From: Castanea sativa | Taxonomy: Eukaryota > Streptophyta > Magnoliopsida > Fagales > Fagaceae | Direction of reading: 5' to 3' | NCBI RefSeq assembly: GCF_040712315.1 | Contig: NC_134022.1 | Span: 8,018,673 to 8,082,672, forward strand | Length of the DNA stretch: 64,000 nt | Part shown: piece by piece, positions 52,778 to 64,000 of the stretch | Layout of the letters: every line of letters begins with the position of its first letter | Numbering within the stretch: position 1 is the stretch's first letter | The notes under the pieces: generated by a model | Databases searched by the model: none | Told to the model about the DNA's origin: nothing | The model's input: the letters and a program-made list of their open reading frames with translations, nothing else | Program-made: the position numbers and the translations under genes

Positions 52778-55700
52778 CTATCTGGGTTTCCGTTGGAAAA
52801 ATTTAGATCCAGATGACTCGGAACTTCTACTCCCAGAAGCAATTCCCTCTTCTGAAACTTGTATTGCTTCCTTCAATCTCTCTACTATTTGACTCATTGT
52901 TGGCCGATCCTTGGCATTCTTGTTTAGGCAGCTATCAGCCAGTTTAGCAATCTTCCGAGCTGCAGCAATAGGATACTGGTTTCTAAGTCGTGGATCAATT
53001 ATCATGCTGAACTTATTAGTATCAGCTGGGAACTGTTTCACCCATTCTAGAAGCTTCTGCTCCATTGCTGGACGGTTTCTTTCCAAGGCTCGCCTGCCTG
53101 TGAGGATCTCATACAGTACAACTCCAAAACTCCATATATCACTCTGGATTGTGAGGTGACCTGTATCAACATACTCCGGGGCAGCATATCCATATGTCCC
53201 AACCACCTGATAACAAAACAATAGAAAAATAAAGTAATTATGGGCATGACAAGTAGCAACTTAGAAGTCATGTTTTATAATATGATCAAGCAACCCCATG
53301 CTTCTCATTTACTGAATTTAGATAAGATAAGCTTACTTCTGAATTGAAGAGCCAAGAGGCACTTGGCAACCATAAAATCAGACCAGCTCACTATGGCTTG
53401 GTCATAGTACCTAATCAATTCTACCAAACGAACAAATAGATTTGCAGCATGTTGCCAAAGAGACAAAATGCAAATCAGGTTTTGCTTGGCCTATTTAGTA
53501 CATCATCTAGTTCATAAAAATTACCACATGAGCCAGAGTCTTTTAAGAGTCCATTTAGATCATTTGAGCATCATTTATTAAAGCAATTTGTTCAAGGGGT
53601 GCTTGTGCATTGAATGGCCCAATTTAGTGGACTGAGCCACCACCTACCTAAAAGCAATTAAAGGAATATTTTATACATTATTTATGCCAGTCCACACAAT
53701 TAGCCACTTGTACAGCCTATATAAATGCCATTCAAGAATCTATGACATACTTACCGCCGTAGATACATGAGTACGGTCCCCCTGTGGGCCTTCCCTAGCA
53801 AGCCCAAAGTCTGAGAGCTTTGCCTTAAAGTCCTCATCCAAGAGCACATTCGAGGACTTGAAGTCCCGATAGATAACCTTTTCAATCAGAGAAAACAAAA
53901 ATGATTCAATAAAATTACAGATTAAAGTGTTTCCTTTAAATTAATAAAAAATTATTAACACAAAACTAGTTAGTATATCATCTAATGATTTTTAAATTTG
54001 GCATACAGGGAGGGAGGGGATTTACTGTTAGAGGTTAGGAATATTAACAGGTGAAAATGGACTTTAAGGCTCTCAAAGAGACTTGGACCAAAGTTCAAGG
54101 TATCACCATCATACTAATTCTAGCAAGATAGCAAGCATCTCCTACTGCGTTTGGCTATTTAAGGCCATCATAACCAATGGTGGGTATTTCTTTCACCAGA
54201 ATGCCATTAAATCATACAGCATCAGTGTATGTGTTTTTCAATTGATCTACCCCCTCCATCCCATTTTGTTGGCCCTTTTTAGAAAATCCAACTTTTTAAG
54301 ACATCATCATTTAATGCACTGACTCTTAAGTGAAAAATATACAAGTTTCCAAAATTATCCACATCAATTTAATTCTGCGTAAAAGAGGGGTATTAACGTT
54401 TTTGTAAAGTAAAGTATAAATTAGGAGAGTGATCGCTATTGTGTTCATTGACTTTTCAAGAGGACTATATTTCAAGACATCAAGAAAGTAATAGCTTGGA
54501 AGCTATTAGAGTAGGAATGTCGACACAACGTATTGAGGTATCTATAACTTCCCCACCAGAACCTACCCCCTAACCTAGAGTAGCTAGGTGGGGAAGTACA
54601 ATTAATCCTTGTTCATCATGTTAGAAACTTAGGATCACCAAAAAAATCATGAAATGATGACGCATGACTTTGGTATCATCTTTTCATGAAAATGGTTTCA
54701 CACCAGGGGATGAAGTTGTGCCTTTAGATGTTATACATATTAAAATGATATAATTCCTTTCACATGACACAATGAAAATGTGCCCCAATAAATAAAAACA
54801 TTCCAACAGACACTATTTACAAAGTTAACAAGCTGAATCTACCAGGAAATTAGCTCTATCAAGGTTTCACTAATGAAGACTGAGCCTCATGAACATTATA
54901 TATTATATTCCTAAATTTCACTAAAGGTTAGGGGTGATTAAATAAATTTGGAGAAGGTAACCTCTTTATAGAGTCATTAATTGATGAGTTATTTTACGGG
55001 ATAAGTAATTCATTATTATTTTTCTTTAAAAAAAGAAAAAGAAAAAAAAAAAGATATGCAATCATGATCAATGAGTTATTCCATGATTCAACCTATAAGG
55101 GAGGTGAAAAATAAAAATCAAAAGCAATGTTATATGCCTTTTGGATGCTATTATATTGAAATTTCCCTGTGCACTAGAATTACCATAGATGGAAAAATCT
55201 GGACTATCCTTACATGATGTAATTACCTTATCTTAATCAAAAGTTCACATCAATATTCAATTGGTAGGATTGTAAAGAATGGTCTAGTATTAAACTGAAC
55301 ACATTTAGGTCTGCTAAGTCATAAATAATGTTGGAGTCAAGTTGGAGTTAAGTCTTCAAAAACATTAATGAGTGATACACTGATGTCAACAGAATGAAGG
55401 TGAATTGTACCTGGACTTCCAGTCCCCCATGTAGGTAAGCTAATCCTTCAGCTGATCCAAGGATAATCTCTAATCTTCTTTTCCAAGGCAGAGCGGGCAG
55501 TGCCCTGTTGAAAAGATGATCTTCTAGGCTCTTGTTAGGCATGAACTCGTACACCAGTAAGCGTTGGATCCCTCTTTCTCCATCAACAGCACAGTATCCT
55601 AGAAGTTTTACAAGATGTTGGTGATTGACAACGCCAAGAAATTGAACTTCAGCAAGCCATTGTTTGTGACCCTATAAACACAAGAAACTAACATAAGAAA

Positions 55701-57410
55701 TAGATATTACTCTGTGTAACTTTGCAAGTTATACCAATTTAGAAACCAGAAAGAAGAAAAGATCATGATGAACAAATAACAAGAAGACAATAAAAAACAA
55801 AACTAGGATATTCAATTAAGACCTGAACTTCGGAACAATGTGTGCTAATGCCACAAATAAAAGGATCATGTTTAAAGAGATCTCAGGGTTTGGAAACGAG
55901 GATATCTAGGGGTTTATGCTTTCCTTTTCTATACAATTATGGTGGAAACGGATTTGTGCTTTCCAAGAACTACAGGCAACAGAACAAATGATTTCCATCA
56001 CGTGTCATCCATACACAACCATACCCCTTGTTATCTACATGAATGATGAATCTACATCATTTTTCCCTTTTGAGGATGACTGCAAATCACATCATTAGCT
56101 TCCTATTGAAGGTAGCTGAAAATATAACTCAGAAAACCACATAAAAATTTCAACTAAAAACTTCAATAGTACTGGTGTAAAAAGAAACTCATCCAGGTTA
56201 TCACTTTGCTTTATTTTCATGAATCTCATCTCTCAGCAGGCATTCTGTACTATTATTACAATGTTGTTGTTTTTTTGTTTGGGGGGGGGGGGGAAACCCA
56301 GAGGAATAAAGCTCTATAATCCATGGTCCAAAGAAAGAAATACCATTCATTTGCTTCTTTAAAGTAGAATCACAAATCAAACTTTTAAACCAAACATCAA
56401 GATTTGTAAAAATTCTGGAAGCTTCAACTCACCTATTGTGACTAATATGACCAAGTAAGATCAACAGAAGTCAAGAACAATCAAGAATGGCCAATAACAC
56501 ATTACATGTCTCAATTCGAAATGCAACCTAGCAATTGTTGTTCATCACTGATTCAGCTAGGGGCAGTTAGAATAGATTACAGAATTTGGCTTCTTTACTT
56601 TTGTTCAAAGAATTTTGCTTCTTTACTGCCACTGAATTCTGTTATTAACACTGACCCACTAGCTCATTAACAATAGCATTGTTTCACAGTTATAGTTTAA
56701 TTAGTATGCCACATTTGGTTTTTAACACCGGCTTTCCAACCGTTTTCACAAAACATTATCAGATTTAAATTGACTTAAGATTCGGGAATCATAACACTTG
56801 TTCACTTTATTTAGGAAAAGAAAGCTCAATGGGCCATACAATCTATTACCCTAGATACATAATGTCACATACCACATCTATTAGTTAATTAAAGTTGAAA
56901 TTCTTTTTGGCGAAAGGTCTAAAGATGGTATAAACTTATTCCACATTCTTAAATCATCCACAATGCAATTTATTTAACACAAAAAAAAAAAAAAAAAAAA
57001 AAAGCAAAAAGCAAAAAGCAATTGCAATAACAAGGAAATAAGGTTAATGAAGCAAGTACCTGCAAGCCTCTGGTGTTAAGCTTTTTTATGGCAACAACAG
57101 TTGGCTCACCCCGACCATCTGGAGGCTTAATTGTACCTTTATACACACTCCCAAAACCACCTTCTCCAATCTTTAGCAATCTATTGAAGCCATTTGTAGC
57201 TTCCCTCAGCTCTTGGAAATTGAAAACTCTCAAATTGTGCTCCTTTTCTTTGTACAATTCTGGTATGCTCCTAGGAGATGGTAATGAACTCGATGACTTG
57301 CTTGCACGCGTTATAGCCGAATTATCTGATTTATTTTGATTATTCAGCTCTGGGGCTGAATTTGATCCTCTCTTGTTCTTGGATTTGTCCTTGAAGAAGA
57401 AACACTTCAT
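52778..57410 (-). CDS. PBL19: Receptor-like cytoplasmic kinase, subfamily VII (PBL19-like), 387 aa
   Basis: RLCK-VII kinases relay signals from immune and other receptor kinases at the plasma membrane by phosphorylating Ser/Thr. Exons (minus): 57060-57410, 55411-55671, 53755-53877, 52778-53206, all phase 0. Seen: N-terminus [10 protein letters not shown] with Cys 3, as in PBL19/PCRK-type members, which may be acylated; a Ser-rich linker to about residue 50; [13 protein letters not shown]; the glycine loop [11 protein letters not shown] (82-92); VAIKK with Lys 109; the catalytic loop [10 protein letters not shown] with Asp 209; LSDFGLA with Asp 227; the activation segment [18 protein letters not shown]; and [18 protein letters not shown]. 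All key catalytic residues are present. The C-terminal tail is Ser-rich ([14 protein letters not shown]). The PBL19 assignment is by overall resemblance; a related paralogue is possible. Confidence 0.94.
56281..56293 (+). repeat. G13 run in kinase intron 1
   Basis: Thirteen G after a T-rich stretch, inside the intron 55672-57059. On the gene's own strand it is a C run. Confidence 0.9.
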
Positions 57411-58495
57411 TTTTTTTTTTTTTTTGGTTTAATCTTCTGGTATCAAACTTCAAAATTCAATTTCTTGTAGTGATTCTCAATCTAACCCTCCTCTTAGTTT
57501 ATCTCAAAATGAATGGTGTCAGCATCAAAATTAAACCATTAGAGATCTATTTCAGAGAGAAAGAGAGAGACATAAAAAGCTACAAATAAAGACTGGAATT
57601 GATGGAAGGAAGAGAAGAAAAAGGAAACCCAGGTGAAAGAAAGAAAAAAAGAAGAAGAAAACAAGGAAAGAACAGTACAGTAATGGACCCCAGGAGGGAA
57701 ACAATAGGTTTATAGGAAAAATAATGGAAACCCAGATGCCAAAAGAATGAGAAGAAGCTAATTATAAAGATAAGTATGCAAAAGAAAGAAATTCCACACG
57801 ATAATTGGAAGTTTGGAACACAAGGTGTGAAAAGCTAGACAGAGCTAGATAAGGATTGAATTGTAAGATGAAACAGACAAATAGGTGTTTAAATGGAAAC
57901 AGCACTACATTAGAATGGGAATTGAACTTTGAAAAGAAATGTTGAAGCTAATAAATTAGCTAAAAAGCAAAAGATAGATGAGAAAACAAAATCAAAATGC
58001 CACGGAGAAATGGGTGTCGTGTATGAAACGGAAAAATACAACGCATGCAAGTGACGCAACTAAGACCAGATTTCCGCACAGAGACAAAGACCAAGAAGAC
58101 CTTGTCTCAATGTGTATCTCTCTCCTCGTTTTCATTGAACTTTTGGTACTATGGTTTTCTTAAACATAGCGCGTTTGGTACTATGGTTTTGGGTTCTGGT
58201 CTGCAGGGCCTCTTGACCTTTGGATCACCCGTTTCTTCGAGATTTACCTTGAAAAAATTCATAAGAAGAAGACAGCTAGCAAAGCTGAAAAGTAGTGTAT
58301 TATTGAAAAGGTAGCACTCGTAAAAAGAAATTTTTAATTTTTTTTTTAAAAAGGACAATTATTTGTGTCACAATTCTGACATTACCAAAAAAAAAAAAAA
58401 TAGTAAATTCAAGTGAAAATTACATGTATGTTATAATCTAAGTCGTGAAGAAAGTATAATAAAGAGTGTGATACTAAAATTACTCTAACAATTAT

Positions 58496-58664
58496 CTAGA
58501 AAATTTAGCAACAACTAAAAAAAAGTAGTACTGTTAAAAAGGAAACAACATCTTTTCTAGTAAATTTACCAAAAACAAAAAAAGTAGTACTAGTAAAAAG
58601 GAAACAACATTTTTGCAGTAAATTTAGCAACAACATAAAAAAGTAGTACTAGTAAAAAAGAAAA
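58496..58664. repeat. Three tandem units of about 58-61 bp
   Basis: Units open at 58496, 58557 and 58615. Each has AAATTTA(G/C)CAA.AAC, AAAGTAGTACT and AAGGAAACAACAT or a close variant; the third unit is cut short. Confidence 0.88.
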
Positions 58665-59581
58665 GGTTCCGACCCACCAGGAAGTGAGAACTGAGAAAAG
58701 AAACGAAAAGAAAAGACCACGTTCCATGAACCCGGTTTTGGGTTTGAGTTTTGGCAAGTTGTCTTTAAAAAGTTTAGCATGTGGCATAGGACTCATTATA
58801 CTGGTGAGTGTGACATATGCATGCACTAAATGCTCAATCTATCTATCTCTCTCTCTCTCTCTCTGTGCCGTGTTGGACGGGAATCACGGAATGAATATAA
58901 TTTTATACCAAACTAGATTAGAGGAAGCCCTCTAATCTACGTACCAAGTTTTTCTTCAAACCGAATTAGAAGATGTTGTATTTTGCTCATATTTGTTTCT
59001 TGACCATGTCCAAAGAGTCTTCATGGGAGTGTTTAATTAGAATTGGTTTACCATGTTGAATAATAGGTTGAGGTTGCAAGGGTAGTTAATCGATCCTGTG
59101 GTACGGTACATTTATATTTTGAAGAATTTGAACTATGTAGGATTATGCTATATAAACATTGTTGTAACCCTAATTTCTTGTATAGTGGATTGATAGCTAC
59201 TTGCTCTCGCGGGTATATATAGGCATATTATCAAACCACGTAAAATCTTTATGTTGATTTCTCTCTTCTATCTTTTTTTAATCTTGTGTTGGCTATTTAA
59301 TGCTTCACAACAAAACAAAGGAACCTACTTCAATCTATTAGGCTAGGTTTGGATGGAAGGAAAGGAAAAAGGGATGGAAGAGAAGAAAAATAATTTGTTT
59401 GGTTGGGGAGAAAATTAAGGAAACAAAAGGAAAATGGAGGGAATGAAATTCTATGTAGCCCGCCATTTTTATTTCCTTCCAAATTGGGAGTAAATGATAA
59501 AGAAGAAAGAGTTGTACATGAAGACCTCATATATGGTGTTGATTAAATATCATATTTTTCATTTTTTGTGTTCTACTTTAT

Positions 59582-59738
59582 GAGTGATTCTTAGGTACTC
59601 CCGGAGCACGGAGAATGGTACTCCCTCCTCTCACATTCATGGTGGGGTCCGCTCATTAAATTCATGGTGGGGTCCACCATGAATGTGAGAGGAGGGAGCA
59701 TCATTTCACTATACTCCGGGACTACCTAAGAATTTTCC
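59582..59738. mobile_element. Mutator-like MITE, near-palindromic, 9-bp TSD (copy 1)
   Basis: CTACTTTAT at 59573-59581 and 59739-59747 brackets the insert. The arms ATTCTTAGGTACTCCCGGAG and ATTCTTAGGTAGTCCCGGAG (complement of the right end) match at 19 of 20 and continue through TCCCTCCTCTCACATTCATG, so the whole 157 bp folds into one hairpin. A 9-bp duplication fits Mutator-like elements. Confidence 0.85.
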
Positions 59739-59760
59739 CTACTTTATACTCTATCAATCA

Positions 59761-59918
59761 TGGAAAATTATTGTATACTCCCGGAATACCATAAATGCGT
59801 ACTCCCTCCTCTCACATGAATAGTGGGTCCTACTAATTAAATTCATGGTGGGACCCACTATTTATGTGAGAGAAAGAAGTACGCATTTATGGTACTCCGG
59901 GAGTACCTAATAATTTTC
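59761..59918. mobile_element. Mutator-like MITE, near-palindromic, 9-bp TSD (copy 2)
   Basis: TATCAATCA at 59752-59760 and 59919-59927 brackets the insert; the match extends two more bases to the left. Arms AAAATTATT...TACTCCCGGA and ACCATAAATGCGTACT pair with the right arm. It is clearly the same family as the copy at 59582-59738, only 22 bp away. Confidence 0.85.
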
Positions 59919-60010
59919 TATCAATCACATACAACAATTTGTGGAATCTAAGAAGAACAAAAAAGTAAAACGAAAAATCTCTATTCATTTGGTGTCATGT
60001 GTATAACAAT

Positions 60011-60038
60011 GATATATATATATATATATATATATATT
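60011..60038. repeat. AT microsatellite
   Basis: Uninterrupted AT repeat of about 14 units. Confidence 0.92.
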
Positions 60039-60401
60039 TCGAACATGAGGCTTATCTCTTTCCCTTCTTGTCTACCTTGCAAACTAAACAGTACGTAAGA
60101 AGGAAAGCTATTCTCTCATTTCCCTTTCCTTTTTTTTATAGTATATTAAATTATATGACTCATTAAATCATCTAATAAATCTTATGATTACTTTAAAAAA
60201 AAAAAAAAAGCCTCATGATTATTAAATCTGTTAAGTGATTAAAGGTACATGAAAATACCTAAAAGTACGAGTATATGTCATTAATAATTCAAGAATGGCA
60301 TAGAGCTAGCTTGATTTGTTTATATGTTGATAAATTTTAATTGAATAAAAAAATTGAAATATCTAATGAATTATAAACAATAATATAGGCATGAGAGAAG
60401 T

Positions 60402-60402
60402 C

Positions 60403-60429
<27 letters not shown>
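60402..60429. repeat. AT microsatellite
   Basis: Uninterrupted AT repeat of about 14 units. Confidence 0.92.
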
Positions 60430-60435
<6 letters not shown>

Positions 60436-62756
60436 AGAGGATTCACTTTTTTCAACTGCACTTTTATGTGTTTCAAAAATACCCTTATTAATGAAGGTAA
60501 CTTCATTTAGAAATGAGGTCATAAATGTCAAAAAACAAATTTCATTTTGAATTCATAAGGAGAATTCCTAAAATTTAGGATTTTTTCCCCTTTGTTACTG
60601 CTTATTTCTAAAGTATATTTTTTTTATTCATTTGAAAAATAAAAAATAAAAATATATTACTAAATTATAATAAATATAAATTATTAACATTTACTCCAAA
60701 AAATAAAAAAGTATCTAAGCACGTGTATGAGCACGTGCTCTTTTTATATATATATGCGTGTAACGTATAATCCCACGTGATGCACCCTATCTTTACTTTG
60801 TAGTGAGACAATCTATTGTGTGATTATAAAGTGGTATAGAACGCATGCAAAGAATAATTTGAGATCGAAAATAATAAAAGAAGAAAAGAGGGAGAACTAC
60901 CACTAATTAAATATTTTAGAAGTAATCTAATGAGAGATGAGTCACATATATAAATCATTAGAAGAAATAATATATTTATGCATACCCATAAAAAATTACA
61001 AATTTTAATAATTTAAAAACGTAGTTTTGTATTGTTGCAATTCACTTCTGTTGCTCTCATGCATGGACTAGGGATAAGGAAAACATTGAAATCAATCAAT
61101 TTTTTAATCGAGCTAGTCAGTCTACGCAGACAAATTCTTTTGAGTGTGAAGGAAGATATGCAATCTGGTTTTTAGGCCCACTCTGTGTTTATATAGCTTT
61201 TGCGCACACAAATTCATGGAAACGAGAGGACAAAATCGTATTGGAATGGATATGTTCTTTGGCATACATAATAGCGGTTCAACGATAATAGTTTGTATCG
61301 TCGTGTTTCACACTACAAAATTTTTATTCAAAGGGTCAATGTCCAATGTAGGGGTGGAAAGTTGAAGCAATATTGTCTCCTATCTTAATCGCTTTGGGTG
61401 TTGGCCTATTCAAAATATATTATAAACTATAGTAAGGCAAAGCTCCCAATGAAATTTTTTTGACCCAGCAGGCAATGGTGGAGTAAAAAATTATTTTCTT
61501 AGGAGAAAGCTAAATATATCTAGAACTTAAGGTTAAGGTGTTCGAAATTTGGATGGATGAGAAAGAGAGGAGAGTAGGAGAAGGAAAGAGTTTGAGGTTT
61601 TGGAGAGGTGAGATACCTTTCCAAACTCTCTCATTTTAAATTCTCCCAAATTGGTGAAGTTGAAACAAGGATTCCTCTTATATTAGCATTTTATAAATTA
61701 TAAATTTTACCCTTATGGTGTCAATTTGAATATATTTGTTTAATGAAAGTTTTATGATTTTTATATTAAAAAATTGAATAAAAGAGAGGTATATTAGCAA
61801 ATTTGTATGATGTTATTTTTTTTCTAATATTAATTTTTAAAATATCCTAATAAAGTGAGATATCTATTCCCCTTTACTTAATTTTTAAGACATTCAAATA
61901 AGGGGAATGAATAACTAGCTTAATGGTTTATTTGGATTGAGGGGATGAGAGGGAGAGTAGATAGAGTTGATTGGGAATTAACCTATTGTGGATTCCATTT
62001 AGCTATCGTCAGAAGCGGACGCTATAAATTAAAACATTCTATTAAAAAACAATTACGTCCTTAATTTTGAATGCTTTTCCTTTTGAAAACATGCATCATA
62101 TATTGATTCATGGTAAATACTTTGACCATATTTATTTATATTTTAAAGATTAAACTTTTTAGACTAATTCTATTTCCCGTATAAAAAGCTAAAAAGTATG
62201 TGAAGTTTGAAAGTCTTTTAAATTATGGGTAGTAATCAATATTCTTAAAACATTTAAAATTAAGATATTTTTGTAATAAAAAACAATGTGAAATTAACAA
62301 GCAAGAAAACACAGAGTAATAGACGGCAAAAGATATATGTGTCCAAACATATACAATAATAATATAAAAGAGAATATATCAATACAAAAAATCCTACCAT
62401 CAAAACAAATTTTAAACAAAGAGTAAAATTATATACACAACAATTTTTACAACAGTTTTCACAATAATTAAGTTGGTAAATTTTTATTTTCATGTGAGTC
62501 CTTCACAAATACCATTTTATTATTTACCATTAATAATTTTCTACTTCAACAAAATATGAAATATATTGTGAAAATTCTTGTGGTCCAGTGTTGCTAAACA
62601 AAATAACAGGTCACAAACAAAATAGTAATCTTCTCCAATTTACATACATGTATGAAATTGAAAATAAAAAATTAATGGCAAAAAAAGGGATAGAAAATAC
62701 GAAGAAAAAAAATCTCTCTCTCTCTCTAGATGGCAAACACGGGGTCTTAGACTTAG

Positions 62757-63015
62757 AGGGCGTTTGGATTCAGCGGCTGCGTTTCCACGTTTTAGTTTTC
62801 ACGTTTTGCTTTTTTTTTTTTTTTTTTTTGATTTTGCTGCAGAGGGGGACATGCGCGCAGTGCGGCACTGTGCGCGTACTGTGCGCGCACTGTTCATGTA
62901 CTTTTTTATCAATTTTTTATTAAAAATGGGTCCCGCATCACTATTCACACATTTAAAAATTATTTTGCTACAGTGTTTTCAGTTTTCAGCAATAAGTTCT
63001 ATCCAAACAGACCCT
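62757..63015. mobile_element. hAT-type MITE with GTTTGGAT inverted ends and GCGC-rich core
   Basis: The left end AGGGCGTTTGGATTCAGC and the complement of the right end AGGGTCTGTTTGGATAGAAC are related. Inside is a GC-rich block with repeated GTGCGCG/TGCGCGCACTG words (about 62850-62895), then ACAGTGTTTTCAGTTTTCAG. Flanks CTTAGACT and CTTAAAGT agree only partly, so the target duplication is doubtful. Confidence 0.55.
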
Positions 63016-63425
63016 TAAAGTCCAACCCTGCTTTTTGGAATTCAATCGGTTGTAAAAGGTAAACTATGCTTTTTATTCAATCTTCTTTAAGTTATTGCTT
63101 TTCTACCATTTCTTTTGAGACAAAAGTTTACCCGCCATTTGTTTTAAAGACACCTGTAAATTACCTAATACAAGAATGGACAAGCCTTTCAATTATTTTA
63201 AGACCACAATTTTTAGTGCTCATTTTTTCCATAATTATCTTATACAATAGATTGTGACTCTCCGGCACTTTTATTAGTTTATATGGAATTTATATAGTAT
63301 TAAAAAATTATAAATACATAAAATTATTATTTTTAAATACATTAAGATATAATCATCTATTAAAAAAGACAAAATAATAATAATAATTTTTTTTAATACT
63401 AGACTAGCTAGGATTTTTTTTTTAT

Positions 63426-63820
63426 TAGAGCATTCACAGTGGTGGTGCTAAAAATTTTAGCTTTTAGTACCTTAAAAAACTACTTTATCTATTTTACTAC
63501 CTCACATTACAATAAACTCAGTATCAAATGTTCTATTTTTTTTTATTACTTCATATAAAATAATATAAACAACTCATTAAAATAATAAAGGACGAGAGAG
63601 AATTTGAGTTTTTTATTTGAAGGAAGAGATATAATCTTAATAAAATATTGTATTCATTTTTAACAACTTGATATAGTCAACTAATAATTATACTAGTTTA
63701 CTGTAATTGCAAAAAATTTAGTTTTAGCTTCTGCTTCTCTTATAATACATGATTTTTTGGTTCATTGGTGGTAGAATAGTTTTTTTTTTGTTGCTAAAAT
63801 ACAATCACCATTATGAATGT
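63426..63820. mobile_element. MITE-like element with TAGAGCATTCA end
   Basis: The left end TAGAGCATTCACAGTGGTGG and the complement of the right end (near 63790-63820) CATTCATAATGGTGATTGTA are related. The ends resemble those of the element at 30550-31319. The right terminus is decayed. Confidence 0.4.
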
Positions 63821-63930
63821 ATTTATTATTTCTATTACGTTTTTTGGTTAGATAGTTGCTATTTGAGTTAGACTAATTAAGCTAATTGGGGGAAAAAGGG
63901 CTTTGAAAAGAGCCCAACTACAAAAATATA

Positions 63931-63935
<5 letters not shown>

Positions 63936-63991
<56 letters not shown>
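63936..63991. repeat. Long TA microsatellite at the window edge
   Basis: Nearly 28 TA units, close to the end of the window. Confidence 0.95.

Positions 63992-64000
<9 letters not shown>

Larger units (their letters stand above)
57411..64000. other. Gene-free region right of the kinase gene
   Basis: The first few hundred bases are the purine-rich 5' leader and promoter region of the kinase gene. Beyond that are the repeat families listed separately. Blocks near 59340-59480 and 61540-61960 (GGTTTGGATGGAAGG, TTTGGATTGAGGGG) resemble common dispersed repeats but their ends could not be set. No coding frame longer than about 110 codons is present and none has family features. Confidence 0.6.

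Overview
The window looks like nuclear DNA of a woody dicot. It is AT-rich, genes are split by GT/AG introns, and the space between and inside genes is filled with small transposons, SINEs, LINE debris and microsatellites. The lineage cannot be fixed from sequence alone; a broad-leaved tree such as a member of Fagales would fit, but this is inference.

Five protein-coding genes can be supported by joining exons in frame. (1) 2083-16161 (+): the last 18 exons (1446 residues) of a VPS13-type bulk lipid transfer protein; its 5' part lies left of the window. (2) 18480-27613 (+): an 8-exon XendoU/EndoU-family endoribonuclease (451 residues) with a long disordered N-terminal region. (3) 39565-43271 (+): a 4-exon plastid-type beta-amylase of the BAM3 class (546 residues). 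(4) 46838-47080 (-): a two-exon gene for a 58-residue protein with one hydrophobic segment, not recognised. (5) 52778-57410 (-): a 4-exon receptor-like cytoplasmic kinase of subfamily VII, PBL19-like (387 residues). All join without frameshifts or internal stops. They are unrelated neighbours, as is usual in a plant chromosome; no cluster or shared pathway is visible.

Layout: 1-2082 is intron of the VPS13 gene with a cluster of inverted repeats. The VPS13 introns carry a TRIM LTR array, a tRNA-derived SINE and a segmental duplication. The EndoU introns hold a SINE with a perfect 14-bp target duplication and a 5'-truncated LINE. 27614-39564 is a 12-kb gene-free stretch with a CCGGT-rich hAT-like element, a further hAT-like element and a 1.4-kb CACTA-like element with an array of GC-rich hairpins. 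43272-46837 holds another hAT-like element. 47081-52777 holds a broken PIF/Harbinger transposase and a tRNA-Tyr pseudogene. 57411-64000 is gene-free, with two tandem Mutator-like MITEs and several other small repeats.

No CRISPR array, operon, phage or bacterial insertion was seen. The most distinctive material is the set of short non-autonomous elements whose ends and target duplications can be read directly, above all the hairpin-array CACTA-like element (36326-37728) and the CCGGT-rich hAT-like element (29958-30517).
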